A DNA stretch of 55,103 nt, taken from RGIG5612 sp045600845 (GTDB lineage: Bacteria > Bacillota > Clostridia > Lachnospirales > Lachnospiraceae). The translations under genes were made by a program, and so were the position numbers. The notes under the pieces are model-generated. The model had not been told where the DNA came from. It searched no databases and was given only the letters and a program-made list of their open reading frames with translations. Within the stretch, counting starts at the first letter, position 1. Every line of letters begins with the position of its first letter. Positions 15,414 to 23,860 of this stretch are shown here, piece after piece. The stretch spans positions 1-55,103 of the forward strand of contig JAZRYR010000027.1 in the NCBI GenBank assembly GCA_045600845.1, read 5' to 3'.

Positions 15414-15625
15414 AAAAAATATCAAGAGCAGAATTAAGAGGCACTTCGTTAGATGAGGATTGCAAAAAGGCACAGATATCAAAGTACGAATATGGTCCAA
15501 AAGATAACAGATGCTTTTGCTATGGGCTGATTAATTGCGAAAACGATGAATACCTTGACAAGTGCAGAGAATGCAAGGCTTTTGTGGACAATGCAGAGCC
15601 ATTTGACGAGGTGGAAAATGATTAA
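15410..15625 (+). CDS. small Cys-containing phage protein
   Basis: 71 residues with CFCYG, INC and KCRECKAF, possibly a small metal-binding fold. It starts within the previous stop (ATGA) and overlaps the following gene by eight bases. Function unknown. Confidence 0.6.
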   Translation: MKKISRAELRGTSLDEDCKKAQISKYEYGPKDNRCFCYGLINCENDEYLDKCRECKAFVDNAEPFDEVEND

Positions 15626-15932
15626 AGAATACGACATTGGGAATGGCAGAAAAGTTAGTGTTATATATGACAACGGGGTAGCACAAGTTTCCAGAGAAAT
15701 AATAGAACAAATACTTATTCCGGAACATATAAAAGCTGAAAAATACAGATGGCACGACCTGAAAGCAGATCCGAAAGATGTTCCGGAAAATGACAGCCGG
15801 GTGCTTCTGAGAATTGACAACAAATTGAATGAATACGTATGTGCGACATATCACGACGGAAACTTTGGATTATTTGCACGCCATGCGGTTTTAGGGCGGG
15901 CACACATTCCACCATATGAAGGAGAAGAATGA
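15618..15932 (+). CDS. DUF551-like phage protein
   Basis: 104 residues. The centre, RWHDLKADPKDVPENDSRVLLRI, resembles the short DUF551-type motif common in phage genes. GAGGTGG precedes the ATG at 15618; the longer frame from 15546 lacks support. Function unknown. Confidence 0.6.
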   Translation: MIKEYDIGNGRKVSVIYDNGVAQVSREIIEQILIPEHIKAEKYRWHDLKADPKDVPENDSRVLLRIDNKLNEYVCATYHDGNFGLFARHAVLGRAHIPPYEGEE

Positions 15933-16180
15933 CATACCATCATCTGAAAATATTAAAACAGTACGCCGACGAAGTTGCAGCAGGAAACAAGCTGTTTGAG
16001 ATCCGGAAGAACGACCGGAACTTCCAGAAGGGCGACATCGTGCAGTTTGCCGTCATCGATACGGAAGAACTGCACATATTAGATAGAAGGGCATACGAGA
16101 TAACGTATGTTCTGACGGACTTCCCGACAGGGCTGAAGAAGGGCTATGTAGTATTTGGAATACGCAAATTGAATAGCTGA
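15929..16180 (+). CDS. DUF3850 / ASCH-like protein
   Basis: 83 residues matching the DUF3850 pattern: HHLKILKQYADEVAAGNKLFEIRKNDR, then FQKGDIVQF and the final YVVFGIRKL strand. ASCH/PUA-like folds usually bind RNA. The start is ATGA-coupled to the previous gene and the stop is followed immediately by the inverted-repeat region before the Rep gene. Confidence 0.8.
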   Translation: MTYHHLKILKQYADEVAAGNKLFEIRKNDRNFQKGDIVQFAVIDTEELHILDRRAYEITYVLTDFPTGLKKGYVVFGIRKLNS

Positions 16181-16184
16181 TGAT

Positions 16185-16298
16185 AAAGGGCTGGTTTGTT
16201 CCTCTTAATAATATATAGTTCAAAAATTTACAAATGACTGTACTAACCATACTAGAAGTACAAAAAAGCGCTGAAAACTGTACCATTGCCAGCCCTTT
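16185..16298. repeat. inverted-repeat region upstream of the HUH Rep gene, candidate replication origin
   Basis: AAAGGGCTGG (16185-16194) and CCAGCCCTTT (16289-16298) form a 10-bp perfect inverted repeat around AT-rich DNA. Nested inside are TGTACT…AGTACA and GTACA…TGTAC pairs and a TTCCTCTTAATAATATA stretch. HUH initiators nick single-stranded or cruciform sites of this kind, so this is the natural origin candidate. The role is inferred. Confidence 0.5.
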
Positions 16299-16318
16299 AT
16301 AGATATAAGAGGGAAATA

Positions 16319-17065
16319 ATGCAAAGAATTAAAAGAAGAATCTTTTCCGGGGTTGTATGCGAACAGGAAGTATATACATACGAAAGGAACAGACAGGACC
16401 GCTCATCAGAGCCGAGACTGCGGTTTAAGACCGAGGAAGAGAGACTGCAGCATAAACTGAATATATCGAGAAGGAAGCACGCCCGTCTGGTAAACGAGAA
16501 CTTCTCGCCATCATCATTGTACAGCACGCTGACATTCAATCAGGAGAATGAATGCCACGATTACACCGAATGCAAGATCCTGCGGGACCGTTACTTCCGG
16601 CGTCTGAAACGGAAGTATCCGGACGCAGTGATCTTCATATATATAGGAAGAGGTAAGAATACGAACCGATTCCACATACACATGCTGAGTGAAGGAATCC
16701 CGGAAGAGTACATCCTGAAGCAATGGACCTATGGGGACGTGAACCGGGTGGAGCATCTGAGGGAACATAATACTTACGATGGAATTGACCGAGGACAGGA
16801 CTACACGGCGCTTGCAAATTACTTGTTTGAGCACTGGGAACCGGAAGCGGGAAAGCATCGATGGAAGGCTACCAGGAATGCGAAACAGCCGGAAAAAGAA
16901 GAGCCTACCGTTTGCAAGAGAGTTTATAACGAGAAGAATGCGCCGGTTGCTCCGAAGGGATATGTGCTGGTAGAGACACAGGCCACCAAGTACGGTTACT
17001 TCTATTATAAGTATGTGTTAGATCCGAAGCTCCAGTCTGGCAGCAGGAAAAAGAAACGGACGTAG
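16319..17065 (+). CDS. HUH-type replication initiator (G2P/ORF2-like Rep)
   Basis: 248 residues. An STLTFNQEN strand begins the fold, the HUH metal-binding motif is RFHIHML near residue 120, and a conserved DYTALANYLFEHWE helix carries the candidate catalytic tyrosine near residue 164. This matches phage and plasmid rolling-circle initiators. ATG 16319 has GAGGG six bases upstream; the TTG at 16286 lies inside the inverted repeat and is less likely. The protein would nick one strand at the adjacent origin. Confidence 0.8.
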   Translation: MQRIKRRIFSGVVCEQEVYTYERNRQDRSSEPRLRFKTEEERLQHKLNISRRKHARLVNENFSPSSLYSTLTFNQENECHDYTECKILRDRYFRRLKRKYPDAVIFIYIGRGKNTNRFHIHMLSEGIPEEYILKQWTYGDVNRVEHLREHNTYDGIDRGQDYTALANYLFEHWEPEAGKHRWKATRNAKQPEKEEPTVCKRVYNEKNAPVAPKGYVLVETQATKYGYFYYKYVLDPKLQSGSRKKKRT

Positions 17066-17160
17066 TGCAATGCACTACAAAAAAGGAATGCTGATAAAGC
17101 ATTTTAAAAAGCCTCGTAGATGTGTAAAGTTTTGGAGCCAAGTACGAAAGGAAGAATTCA

Positions 17161-17589
17161 TTGAACCAAGTTAAGGAAATCTTTGGAAGTTTTTATAAGC
17201 TTGAGATGGAGAAGAAGCAGCTGCAGAGACAGATGGATGAGCTGAGCGAAAGCATGACCTGCATCGGATCATCATCAGACTTCTCAAAGTTAAGAGTAAA
17301 GAGCTCACTTCCGGATGGAGCAAGGTATGAAGAGATTATGATCCGGCTGGAAGAGAAGAGAGCAGAACTTGTTGAGAAGATTATGCAGCTGGAAGAAAAG
17401 CAGAAGCAGATAGAAACGATGATAGAATCCCTGGAGAATCCGAATGAGCGGGTCGTGATGAGATACCGCTATATCATCGGGCTGAAGTTCGAAGATATCG
17501 CTTCGGAAATGGATTACTCCGTGGAAAGAATATATTACATTCATCGAGAAGCTTTAAACAAATTAAAAGACGACAGTAAAAAACAGTAA
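17161..17589 (+). CDS. sigma-70 region-4-like phage transcription regulator
   Basis: 142 residues. The first 95 are helical and coiled-coil (MEKKQLQRQMDELSESM; EKRAELVEKIMQLEEKQKQIE). The C-terminus is a sigma-4/DUF1492-like HTH (VVMRYRYIIGLKFEDIASEM, then YSVERIYYIHREALNKLK). Such proteins usually activate late genes. The TTG start has AAGGAAG upstream. It lies directly before the packaging genes, consistent with late control. Confidence 0.8.
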   Translation: MNQVKEIFGSFYKLEMEKKQLQRQMDELSESMTCIGSSSDFSKLRVKSSLPDGARYEEIMIRLEEKRAELVEKIMQLEEKQKQIETMIESLENPNERVVMRYRYIIGLKFEDIASEMDYSVERIYYIHREALNKLKDDSKKQ

Positions 17590-17602
17590 ATAAAGTGTTA
17601 TT

Positions 17603-18007
17603 ATGATATCAGCGAAAGGTGCTGATGGAGAAGTCAGTACCTTTTTCTATACCGCCATGATGTACAGGAGACCAGATAGGGTAGGCGAGCAAAGGACCGC
17701 CTTTGAGAAGAACAGGAAGATCATACTGAAAACACAGACCGTCTGTGGCATTTGCGGACAGCCGGTGGATTTTTCATACCCCTACCCTCATCCGCTCTCC
17801 CCAACCGTGGACCACATCATTCCGGTAAGCAAAGGTGGACATCCTTCTGCATTGGAGAATCTTCAGCTGGCACACCGGTGGTGCAACAGGCAGAAATCAA
17901 ACAAGTTTTTTGATTTGAATCTGCAGAAGGAAAAAACGGAAAAATCATCAGAAATAAATAACGACGATCTGCCGTGGCATACCGACTGGACTAGGTACAA
18001 AGCATAG
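17603..18007 (+). CDS. HNH endonuclease
   Basis: 134 residues with CGICGQ, the HNH core VDHIIPVSKGG, and LENLQLAHRWCNRQKSNK. HNH proteins next to the small terminase often take part in DNA packaging cleavage at cos or pac sites. The start is uncertain: ATG 17603 lacks a clear ribosome binding site and an internal ATG at 17657 is possible. Confidence 0.88.
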   Translation: MISAKGADGEVSTFFYTAMMYRRPDRVGEQRTAFEKNRKIILKTQTVCGICGQPVDFSYPYPHPLSPTVDHIIPVSKGGHPSALENLQLAHRWCNRQKSNKFFDLNLQKEKTEKSSEINNDDLPWHTDWTRYKA

Positions 18008-18211
18008 GGGGGATACCTCCCCAGACAGGTAGCCAAAGTCAATCCCCGCCGTCACTGCACGAATTTCTGCGTGAAGTTTTTGCAAAAGGGGTATAGGAAA
18101 ACAAAACAATCAAAAAATATGGCAGCAGATCCACAAGGAAAAGCTGAAGAAAAAGAAATCCGGAAAGAAAATTTTTCTTCTATGGATTTTTTTATTTTAT
18201 GGAAATTTGAC

Positions 18212-18715
18212 ATGGACAAAAACGGACAGAACAGAGGCGGAGCTCGAAAAGGAGCAGGAAGGCCGAAAAAATCAAATAGTGATATTCAGATATTCAATTC
18301 GCCGGAAAGCGAAAAAAAGGACCTGAAAAGGTTTATGAAGGCCGCACAGAAGGGCGGATATGAGCTGATGGCGATGGATGTATTAGCGGATATAAAAGCC
18401 TGGATAAAGAAGCAGGGACTGCAGAATGAAATCCCGGAACAGCTGCTGATGATGTATTCGATGAGCTTTGCCAGATGGATGCAGATAGAAGAGCGGCTGA
18501 GCCTGTATGGATTTCAGACAAAACATCCGACCACAGGCCAGCCGATAGCATCGCAGTTCATTCGAATCGCGATGGATTATGCGAGACAGACAAGTGCAGC
18601 CTGGCAGCAGATTGCATTGATCATAAAGGAACACACGACAGATAAAAGAATGCTTGAAGAACCGAGCAACAGTTTGATAGATATGCTCAGACAAAGGAGA
18701 GAAGCAAATGGCTGA
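18212..18715 (+). CDS. terS: terminase small subunit (P27-like)
   Basis: 167 residues. The opening NRGGARKGAGRPKK is typical of P27-family small terminases. A helical DNA-binding and oligomerisation region follows, ending in SLIDMLRQRREANG. It recognises phage DNA for packaging. The open frame extends upstream to 18071 and the true start is unclear because none has a good ribosome binding site. It overlaps the portal gene by eight bases instead of preceding terL, which is unusual. Confidence 0.75.
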   Translation: MDKNGQNRGGARKGAGRPKKSNSDIQIFNSPESEKKDLKRFMKAAQKGGYELMAMDVLADIKAWIKKQGLQNEIPEQLLMMYSMSFARWMQIEERLSLYGFQTKHPTTGQPIASQFIRIAMDYARQTSAAWQQIALIIKEHTTDKRMLEEPSNSLIDMLRQRREANG

Positions 18716-19925
18716 ACTGAAAGGCCCAATTTGGCTGAAAAATAAACTTCACACGAAACAGACCAGGGTGAAGTTGAGATATGAATTCTACGAAATGAAG
18801 AACGTTGCAAAGGAGCTGAATATTTCCACTCCGGACGGACTGCAGTGGCTGAAATCAGCGCTGGGTTGGTGTGGAACGGCTGTGGACAGCCTTGCGGACC
18901 GGATCACGTTCAAGGAATTCCGAAACGATAACTTCGATATGAATCAGATCTTCAACATGAACAATCCGGATGTGCTGACAAATTCAGCAATCATAGGAGC
19001 GCTCATTTCCTCCTGTGATTTTATCTACATAAGTGTGGATGACGACGGATTCCCGAGAATGCAGGTCATCGACGGATACAATGCGACCGGAAGGATGGAT
19101 GCAACGACAATGCTCCTGCAGGAAGGATATGCCGTACTGGAAAGAGATGCGGAAACAGATCAGCCGACAATGGAGGCATATTTCGTCCCGGGAAGGACGG
19201 AATATTACCAGAACGGCATTCTGATTCGGTCATACACACATATGGCACCGTATCCGTTATTAGTGCCGATTGTGTTTAAGCCGGACGCAAAAAGACCGTT
19301 CGGACATTCCAGAATCAGCCGCAGCAATATGGAACTGACAAACTCTGCTCTTCGAACCATTAAGCGGTCAGAGATAGCTGCAGAGTTTTTCTCATACCCG
19401 CAGAAGTATGTAACCGGATTGGACAAGGATGCAGAAAGGATGGACAAGTGGAAAGCAACGATGTCTTCCCTCCTGACATTCACGAAGGGTAAGAACGGAG
19501 ACCATCCGATAGTCGGACAGTTCCAGCAGGAAAGCATGGCACCTCATATGGAACAGCTGAAGATGTTTGCCTCTTTATTTGCTGGTCAGAACGGACTTAC
19601 CCTGGATGATTTAGGATTTCCATCAGCAAATCCTTCTTCCTCCGAGGCAATCCGTGCAGCACATGAAAACCTGAGATTAACAGCGAAGAAGGCACAGAAG
19701 ACATTTGGAACAGGAATGCTGAATGCAGGATATCTTGCCGCATGTGTTCGTGATGAGTATTCATACAAACGGGAAGCGGTTTACCTGACCAGACCGGCAT
19801 GGGAACCGATATTCGAACCGGACGGATCTGCATTAGCAGGTCTTGGAGACGCAATTATTAAGATTAACCAGGCACTTCCAGACTACATGACGGAAGAGCG
19901 AATCAGCGATTTGATAGGATTATGA
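18708..19925 (+). CDS. portal protein
   Basis: 405 residues, SPP1 gp6-like. Visible landmarks are the helical WLKSALGWCGTAVDSLADRI region, the wing strand block VIDGYNATG, and the clip/crown helices (NSALRTIKRSEIAAEFFSYPQKYV). The dodecameric portal sits at one capsid vertex and conducts DNA. The ATG follows AAAGGAG. It is two bases from the next gene. Confidence 0.9.
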   Translation: MAELKGPIWLKNKLHTKQTRVKLRYEFYEMKNVAKELNISTPDGLQWLKSALGWCGTAVDSLADRITFKEFRNDNFDMNQIFNMNNPDVLTNSAIIGALISSCDFIYISVDDDGFPRMQVIDGYNATGRMDATTMLLQEGYAVLERDAETDQPTMEAYFVPGRTEYYQNGILIRSYTHMAPYPLLVPIVFKPDAKRPFGHSRISRSNMELTNSALRTIKRSEIAAEFFSYPQKYVTGLDKDAERMDKWKATMSSLLTFTKGKNGDHPIVGQFQQESMAPHMEQLKMFASLFAGQNGLTLDDLGFPSANPSSSEAIRAAHENLRLTAKKAQKTFGTGMLNAGYLAACVRDEYSYKREAVYLTRPAWEPIFEPDGSALAGLGDAIIKINQALPDYMTEERISDLIGL

Positions 19926-19926
19926 T

Positions 19927-21375
19927 ATGGCAGCAGATATCGGACAGGAATTAGCAGAGCAGATTCTGAAGAGATTCAATGAAAAATATAAAAAGGCGCA
20001 GCTGTTCGGAAGCCCGATATCAGAGACGCTGGAGAAACTGAAAACGGGCGAAGCAACCTTCCGGGATGCGGATATGTACGCAGTAGAAGTAGGAACGATG
20101 CTCTCAGACTCAATGATAGAGGTTTTGAAGCTGGAAGACATGCCAAATGAGACATTGTATTACAACATTGCGAGAAAAACCATCGAACCATCGCTTCAGA
20201 AAGGATATAACCTGATATCGAATGTGGCTTCCGCAATCCAGGACGATTATAACCGTAAAATCGGAATAGGAATGAAGGCGGCAGTTCCGGAATTTAATAC
20301 ATACCGGTCAGATAACATCATTGAAGGAGCGGTAAAGGCAAAGACACAAGAATCACTGAATGCATCGGTAAAGGAACCGGTGGAAACATTCTGCAGATCT
20401 GTGGTGGATGATACGAAAAAGAAAAATGCGGAAATCCATGCAAAGGCGGGACTCGATGTAAAAGTATCAAGAACATACGACAGGGTAGGACTGAGAAGAG
20501 GGACAAAACATGCAGAAGTGTGCGACTTTTGCGATAAAAGAAAAGGCACTGACGTACCATACAAAAAAGCTCTGTCTATGGGAATGTTCCAGCGCCACAA
20601 TGGATGCGGATGCCTGATTGAATATACCAGCAAAAAAGGCGAGAAGACATATTCCACGTCAAAAAATGACGGATTCAAATTATCGAAAGAAGAAGCTGAA
20701 CAAGCGAAAAACAGGACAATAAAGAATCTTGAAGAAAAAAACGGCATAAATTTGCAGCAGAAAGAGATACAGCTTATAGATATTAACAGGAAGAAAAAGA
20801 CCAGCATTTTAATGGACTGCGAACAGGAGGAACTAGAGTACAGACAGGTAAAAAAACTGAGGCATAAACTGGGGGAGCAGACAATTATTGAGAAAGTCGG
20901 AAAATTAGATGATACACCGGGCTCTTGCGCCTCAGTAGCTTTGGCATATGCAGGAAATAAAGCGGGATATGATGTTTTAGACTTCCGGGGTGGGAAAAGC
21001 CTTGATTATTTCTGTAAGAGAGAAACGTTAGTTAAATTTGCGGAAATGGCCGGCGGCGATAGCTGCGTAATCATGGAGTATGATGATTTAAACGCTGTTA
21101 AACAGTTGCTTAGCAAAGCTAAGGAAGGAAAGGAATACATCTTGGCTTCGGGAAGGCATGCGTCCATCATCAAAAAAGGATTTGACAGAACAGAGTTTTT
21201 AGAACTACAATATCCAGAAGAAAACTACTTTAAGGAGTATTCGGATGAAGAGTTGGTAGACCGGTTTGGTTTAAAAAAACATACAATTAAGGTGAAGAAT
21301 GTTCTGGTAGATTGTTCTGCATTATACAGAAGGGGAGAGTTCCGGACGATTTTAGGATATTTAAATACAAGATGA
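19927..21375 (+). CDS. MuF-like minor head protein with C-terminal papain-like toxin domain
   Basis: 482 residues. The first 250 or so are a minor head protein ending in the Cys/His cluster VCDFCDKRKG…RHNGCGCLIEY. A Lys/Glu-rich helical linker (about 260-300) leads to a distinct C-terminal domain with TPGSCASVALAYAGNKAGYD (putative nucleophile Cys), GRHASIIKKG (His) and LELQYPEENY, resembling papain-fold polymorphic toxin domains. MuF proteins carrying toxic C-termini are known in Firmicutes prophages. The linker and tail are richer in A/T than the head part, consistent with exchange. A small gene overlaps the stop by four bases, as immunity genes do. Confidence 0.75.
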   Translation: MAADIGQELAEQILKRFNEKYKKAQLFGSPISETLEKLKTGEATFRDADMYAVEVGTMLSDSMIEVLKLEDMPNETLYYNIARKTIEPSLQKGYNLISNVASAIQDDYNRKIGIGMKAAVPEFNTYRSDNIIEGAVKAKTQESLNASVKEPVETFCRSVVDDTKKKNAEIHAKAGLDVKVSRTYDRVGLRRGTKHAEVCDFCDKRKGTDVPYKKALSMGMFQRHNGCGCLIEYTSKKGEKTYSTSKNDGFKLSKEEAEQAKNRTIKNLEEKNGINLQQKEIQLIDINRKKKTSILMDCEQEELEYRQVKKLRHKLGEQTIIEKVGKLDDTPGSCASVALAYAGNKAGYDVLDFRGGKSLDYFCKRETLVKFAEMAGGDSCVIMEYDDLNAVKQLLSKAKEGKEYILASGRHASIIKKGFDRTEFLELQYPEENYFKEYSDEELVDRFGLKKHTIKVKNVLVDCSALYRRGEFRTILGYLNTR

Positions 21376-21596
21376 TGAGATATGGAAATTTTGAAAAAAA
21401 AAATGAAAGCGATCAAATCTGGTGGGGAGATGCTTTGGATGAAGAAGGACAGCCGCTTATCGGACCAAACCCTTTTACATTTGATCTTGTAAAAATTTAC
21501 AACTTTTGGTGTGATTATCCGGACAAGCTGACACCAGAGGAAAAAGAAATTTTTGACAAGGAATGCCCATATTGGGCTAAATTTAAACAACCATAA
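21372..21596 (+). CDS. candidate immunity protein for the MuF toxin
   Basis: 74 residues, acidic (MMRYGNFEKKNESDQIWWGD…YPDKLTPEEKEIFDKECPYW). It starts on the toxin stop as ATGA, the classic arrangement for a cognate immunity gene, and is followed directly by a hairpin terminator (21606-21630). The function is inferred from position, size and charge; no family is recognised. Confidence 0.55.
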   Translation: MMRYGNFEKKNESDQIWWGDALDEEGQPLIGPNPFTFDLVKIYNFWCDYPDKLTPEEKEIFDKECPYWAKFKQP

Positions 21597-21605
21597 AGCG
21601 TAGAA

Positions 21606-21630
21606 AAGAGCCTACGGGCTCTTTTATTTT
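21606..21630 (+). terminator. terminator and left copy of a 25-bp direct repeat
   Basis: AAGAGCC, a short loop and GGGCTCTT followed by TTATTTT form an intrinsic terminator after the candidate immunity gene. The same 25 bases recur at 21883-21907 inside the start of terL. Confidence 0.7.
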
Positions 21631-21636
21631 AAAACA

Positions 21637-21858
21637 ATGGAAGAATTTGAAGAAAAATTAAAAAGAATATTAAGCTATAACAAACAGATTACAGTGGAAC
21701 TGGAGAGAGACGATTATGCGGTAGAAGAAAGAGGATATAACCTTGAAATTACAGAAAGTGAGATAATCGTCTGGAAGTATCCGAATACAAAAGTGGTTTT
21801 TAACAAGAGTAACTGGAATAAAGTGAAAATACTTTATAAAAAGCCGGATAAAGGTTGA
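21637..21858 (+). CDS. small protein between toxin cassette and terL
   Basis: 73 residues, charged, with alternating β-strand-like segments (ITVELERDDYAVEERGYNLEI; IIVWKYPNTKVVF). The ribosome binding site is poor and it follows a terminator, so expression is uncertain. It lies entirely between the two direct repeats and could be a second, orphan immunity gene. Function unknown. Confidence 0.5.
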   Translation: MEEFEEKLKRILSYNKQITVELERDDYAVEERGYNLEITESEIIVWKYPNTKVVFNKSNWNKVKILYKKPDKG

Positions 21859-21860
21859 TT

Positions 21861-23273
21861 ATGACCAACAGAATTGGAAATCAAGAGCCTACGGGCTCTT
21901 TTATTTTGCCTTACACACAGACGGAAGGCGACCTTGCGGTTGAACTTTACCGGATGACCGGAAAGGAACCACATGAATGGCAGCAGCTCCTGACGTATGA
22001 CATCATGGCTATAGGCGATGATGGGCTATGGATCCATACGACATTCGGACTGGAAGTATCCAGACAGAATGGAAAAGGTGAAGTCATCCTGATGAGGGAG
22101 CTTTACGGTCTGGCAAATAAGGAGCGAATCCTTCACACAGCTCATCTGGTTGATACCGCACATTCCGCCTTTGAGAGACTGGAAGCCGCCCTGCAGGATT
22201 TAGGCCTGGTAAAGGACAAGGACTACACTGCGATCAAGGCAAAAGGACAGGAAGTAATCGAGCTGAAGGATGGAGGAAGGATTGAATTCCGCACTAGAAC
22301 CGAAAAAGGCGGTCTCGGACGGAGCTACGACCTTCTGATCATAGATGAGGCGCAGGAATACCAGACGACGCAGCAGACCGCGTTAAAATACGTCATAGCA
22401 GCATCGAAGAATCCGCAGACGATACTCTGTGGAACTCCACCGACAGCGGTAAGCTCCGGAACGGTATTTAAGGACCTTCGGGAAGATGTTCTTTCCGGAA
22501 CAAAATCAAATACCGGATGGGCAGAGTGGTCCGTAAGCGAGCTGTCAGATCCGACAGACCGGGAATTATGGTATCTCTGCAATCCATCCTTAGGACTGAC
22601 GTTATCCGAACGTCAGATAGCGGATGAGGTTTCAACGTCGGAAGACGGAAAGATAGATTTTAATATCCAGCGGCTAGGCTTCTGGCTGAAATACAGTCAG
22701 AAATCGGTCATCAGTCTTGCGGCCTGGGAAGAAATCTGTGAACCGGAGCTTCCGGCATTGAAAGGACAGCTGACAATAGGAATTAAATACAACGTGGACG
22801 GAACGACTGTAAGCATGGCCGTAGCAGCCAGAACGACAGGAGACCGGATATTTACGGAAGTGGTCGGCCGTCAGCCGGTGCGGAACGGAACGGACTGGAT
22901 TCTGAACTTCCTGAAGGCGACGGAACGGAACACGTTTCAGGTAGTCATTGATGGAAAGAACGGGCAGCAGATGCTGATGGATGAAATGTTGGATGCGGAT
23001 CTGCCGAAACCGGTACTGGTAACGACAAAAGAAGTGATCGAGGCAAACCAAAGGTTCGAAACTGAAATCTATCAGAAGACGATGTGCCACATGGAACAGC
23101 CGTCATTGACAAAGATGGTTTCCAACTGCATCCACAGGGCCATCGGAACCGGAGGAGGTTTCGGCTGGAAACCGATTAACGATTTACAGGATATATCGCT
23201 TATGGAATGCGTAGCCCTGGCTGTCTGGGCCAGACGGATAAACGAGGACTACAAGCAACAGATTTATTATTGA
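21861..23273 (+). CDS. terL: terminase large subunit
   Basis: 470 residues. The ATPase has Walker A EVSRQNGKGE (about residue 70) and Walker B YDLLIIDEAQE (about 155). The RNase H-like nuclease domain shows acidic positions in IGIKYNVDGT and VVIDGKNG. It powers DNA packaging. ATG 21861 follows AAAGGT. Codons 8-15 (QEPTGSFI) lie on the right copy of the 25-bp repeat. It sits after portal and MuF rather than after terS. Confidence 0.93.
   Translation: MTNRIGNQEPTGSFILPYTQTEGDLAVELYRMTGKEPHEWQQLLTYDIMAIGDDGLWIHTTFGLEVSRQNGKGEVILMRELYGLANKERILHTAHLVDTAHSAFERLEAALQDLGLVKDKDYTAIKAKGQEVIELKDGGRIEFRTRTEKGGLGRSYDLLIIDEAQEYQTTQQTALKYVIAASKNPQTILCGTPPTAVSSGTVFKDLREDVLSGTKSNTGWAEWSVSELSDPTDRELWYLCNPSLGLTLSERQIADEVSTSEDGKIDFNIQRLGFWLKYSQKSVISLAAWEEICEPELPALKGQLTIGIKYNVDGTTVSMAVAARTTGDRIFTEVVGRQPVRNGTDWILNFLKATERNTFQVVIDGKNGQQMLMDEMLDADLPKPVLVTTKEVIEANQRFETEIYQKTMCHMEQPSLTKMVSNCIHRAIGTGGGFGWKPINDLQDISLMECVALAVWARRINEDYKQQIYY
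21883..21907 (+). repeat. right copy of the 25-bp direct repeat (in terL)
   Basis: Identical to 21606-21630 over 25 bases. Here it is coding, encoding the conserved start of TerL, although it keeps the hairpin. The 277-bp spacing suggests a duplication or insertion by recombination. Confidence 0.85.
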
Positions 23274-23352
23274 TGAAGAAGCAGCGGACAGCTGCTTTTT
23301 TAATACAAAAAATTCGCGGACCTCAGCGGGAATGAGGGAAAGGAGACAAAAA

Positions 23353-23859
23353 ATGGCAGAATTTATCAAAATCGAAACTCAGGAAGAATTTGACGAGAGA
23401 ATCAAAGAAAGACTGGAACGGCAGAAAAGGACAGTCGAGGAAAAGATGAAAAATGACTTTGCTGCACAGCTTTCGGAACTGGAAACTCTCCGGGAGAGCA
23501 AGAAACAGTGGGAAACTTCCGAAGCGGCCTACAAGAAGAAGGCAGAGGAAAATGAAGGAAGCATCGCATCGCTGACTTCACAGCTTGCCGAAGAGCAGAA
23601 GAAGGTCAAAGGCTACCAGAGAAATGAGATGAGAAGCAAAATCGCCAGCGAGACAGGCTTGCCGGTAACTCTTGCCGGAAGGATTCAGGGAGAGACTGAA
23701 GACGAAATGAGAGAGGATGCAAAAGCACTTGCAGGAGTCTTCAAAGCAAATAATAACAAAGGTCTTCCGATGGCCAACCTGGATGATAAAGGCGGATCAG
23801 AGGAAGAAACAAAAGAAGAGTTGAAAAGTCTACTCGGACAAGTAAGAAAAGGAGAATAA
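23353..23859 (+). CDS. capsid scaffold protein (DUF4355-like)
   Basis: 168 residues with the long coiled-coil core of scaffolds (EFDERIKERLERQKRTVEEK; SEAAYKKKAEENEGSIASL) and an acidic C-terminus. It should guide capsid assembly and leave or be degraded. AAAGGAG precedes the ATG at 23353. It sits one base before the major capsid gene, the usual place. Confidence 0.85.
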   Translation: MAEFIKIETQEEFDERIKERLERQKRTVEEKMKNDFAAQLSELETLRESKKQWETSEAAYKKKAEENEGSIASLTSQLAEEQKKVKGYQRNEMRSKIASETGLPVTLAGRIQGETEDEMREDAKALAGVFKANNNKGLPMANLDDKGGSEEETKEELKSLLGQVRKGE

Positions 23860-23860
23860 C

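Noticed and set aside
17062..17078. Palindrome GTAGTGCA-A-TGCACTAC as a terminator after the Rep gene
   Set aside because: A residues rather than T residues follow on the plus strand, so it does not fit an intrinsic terminator in the gene's direction.
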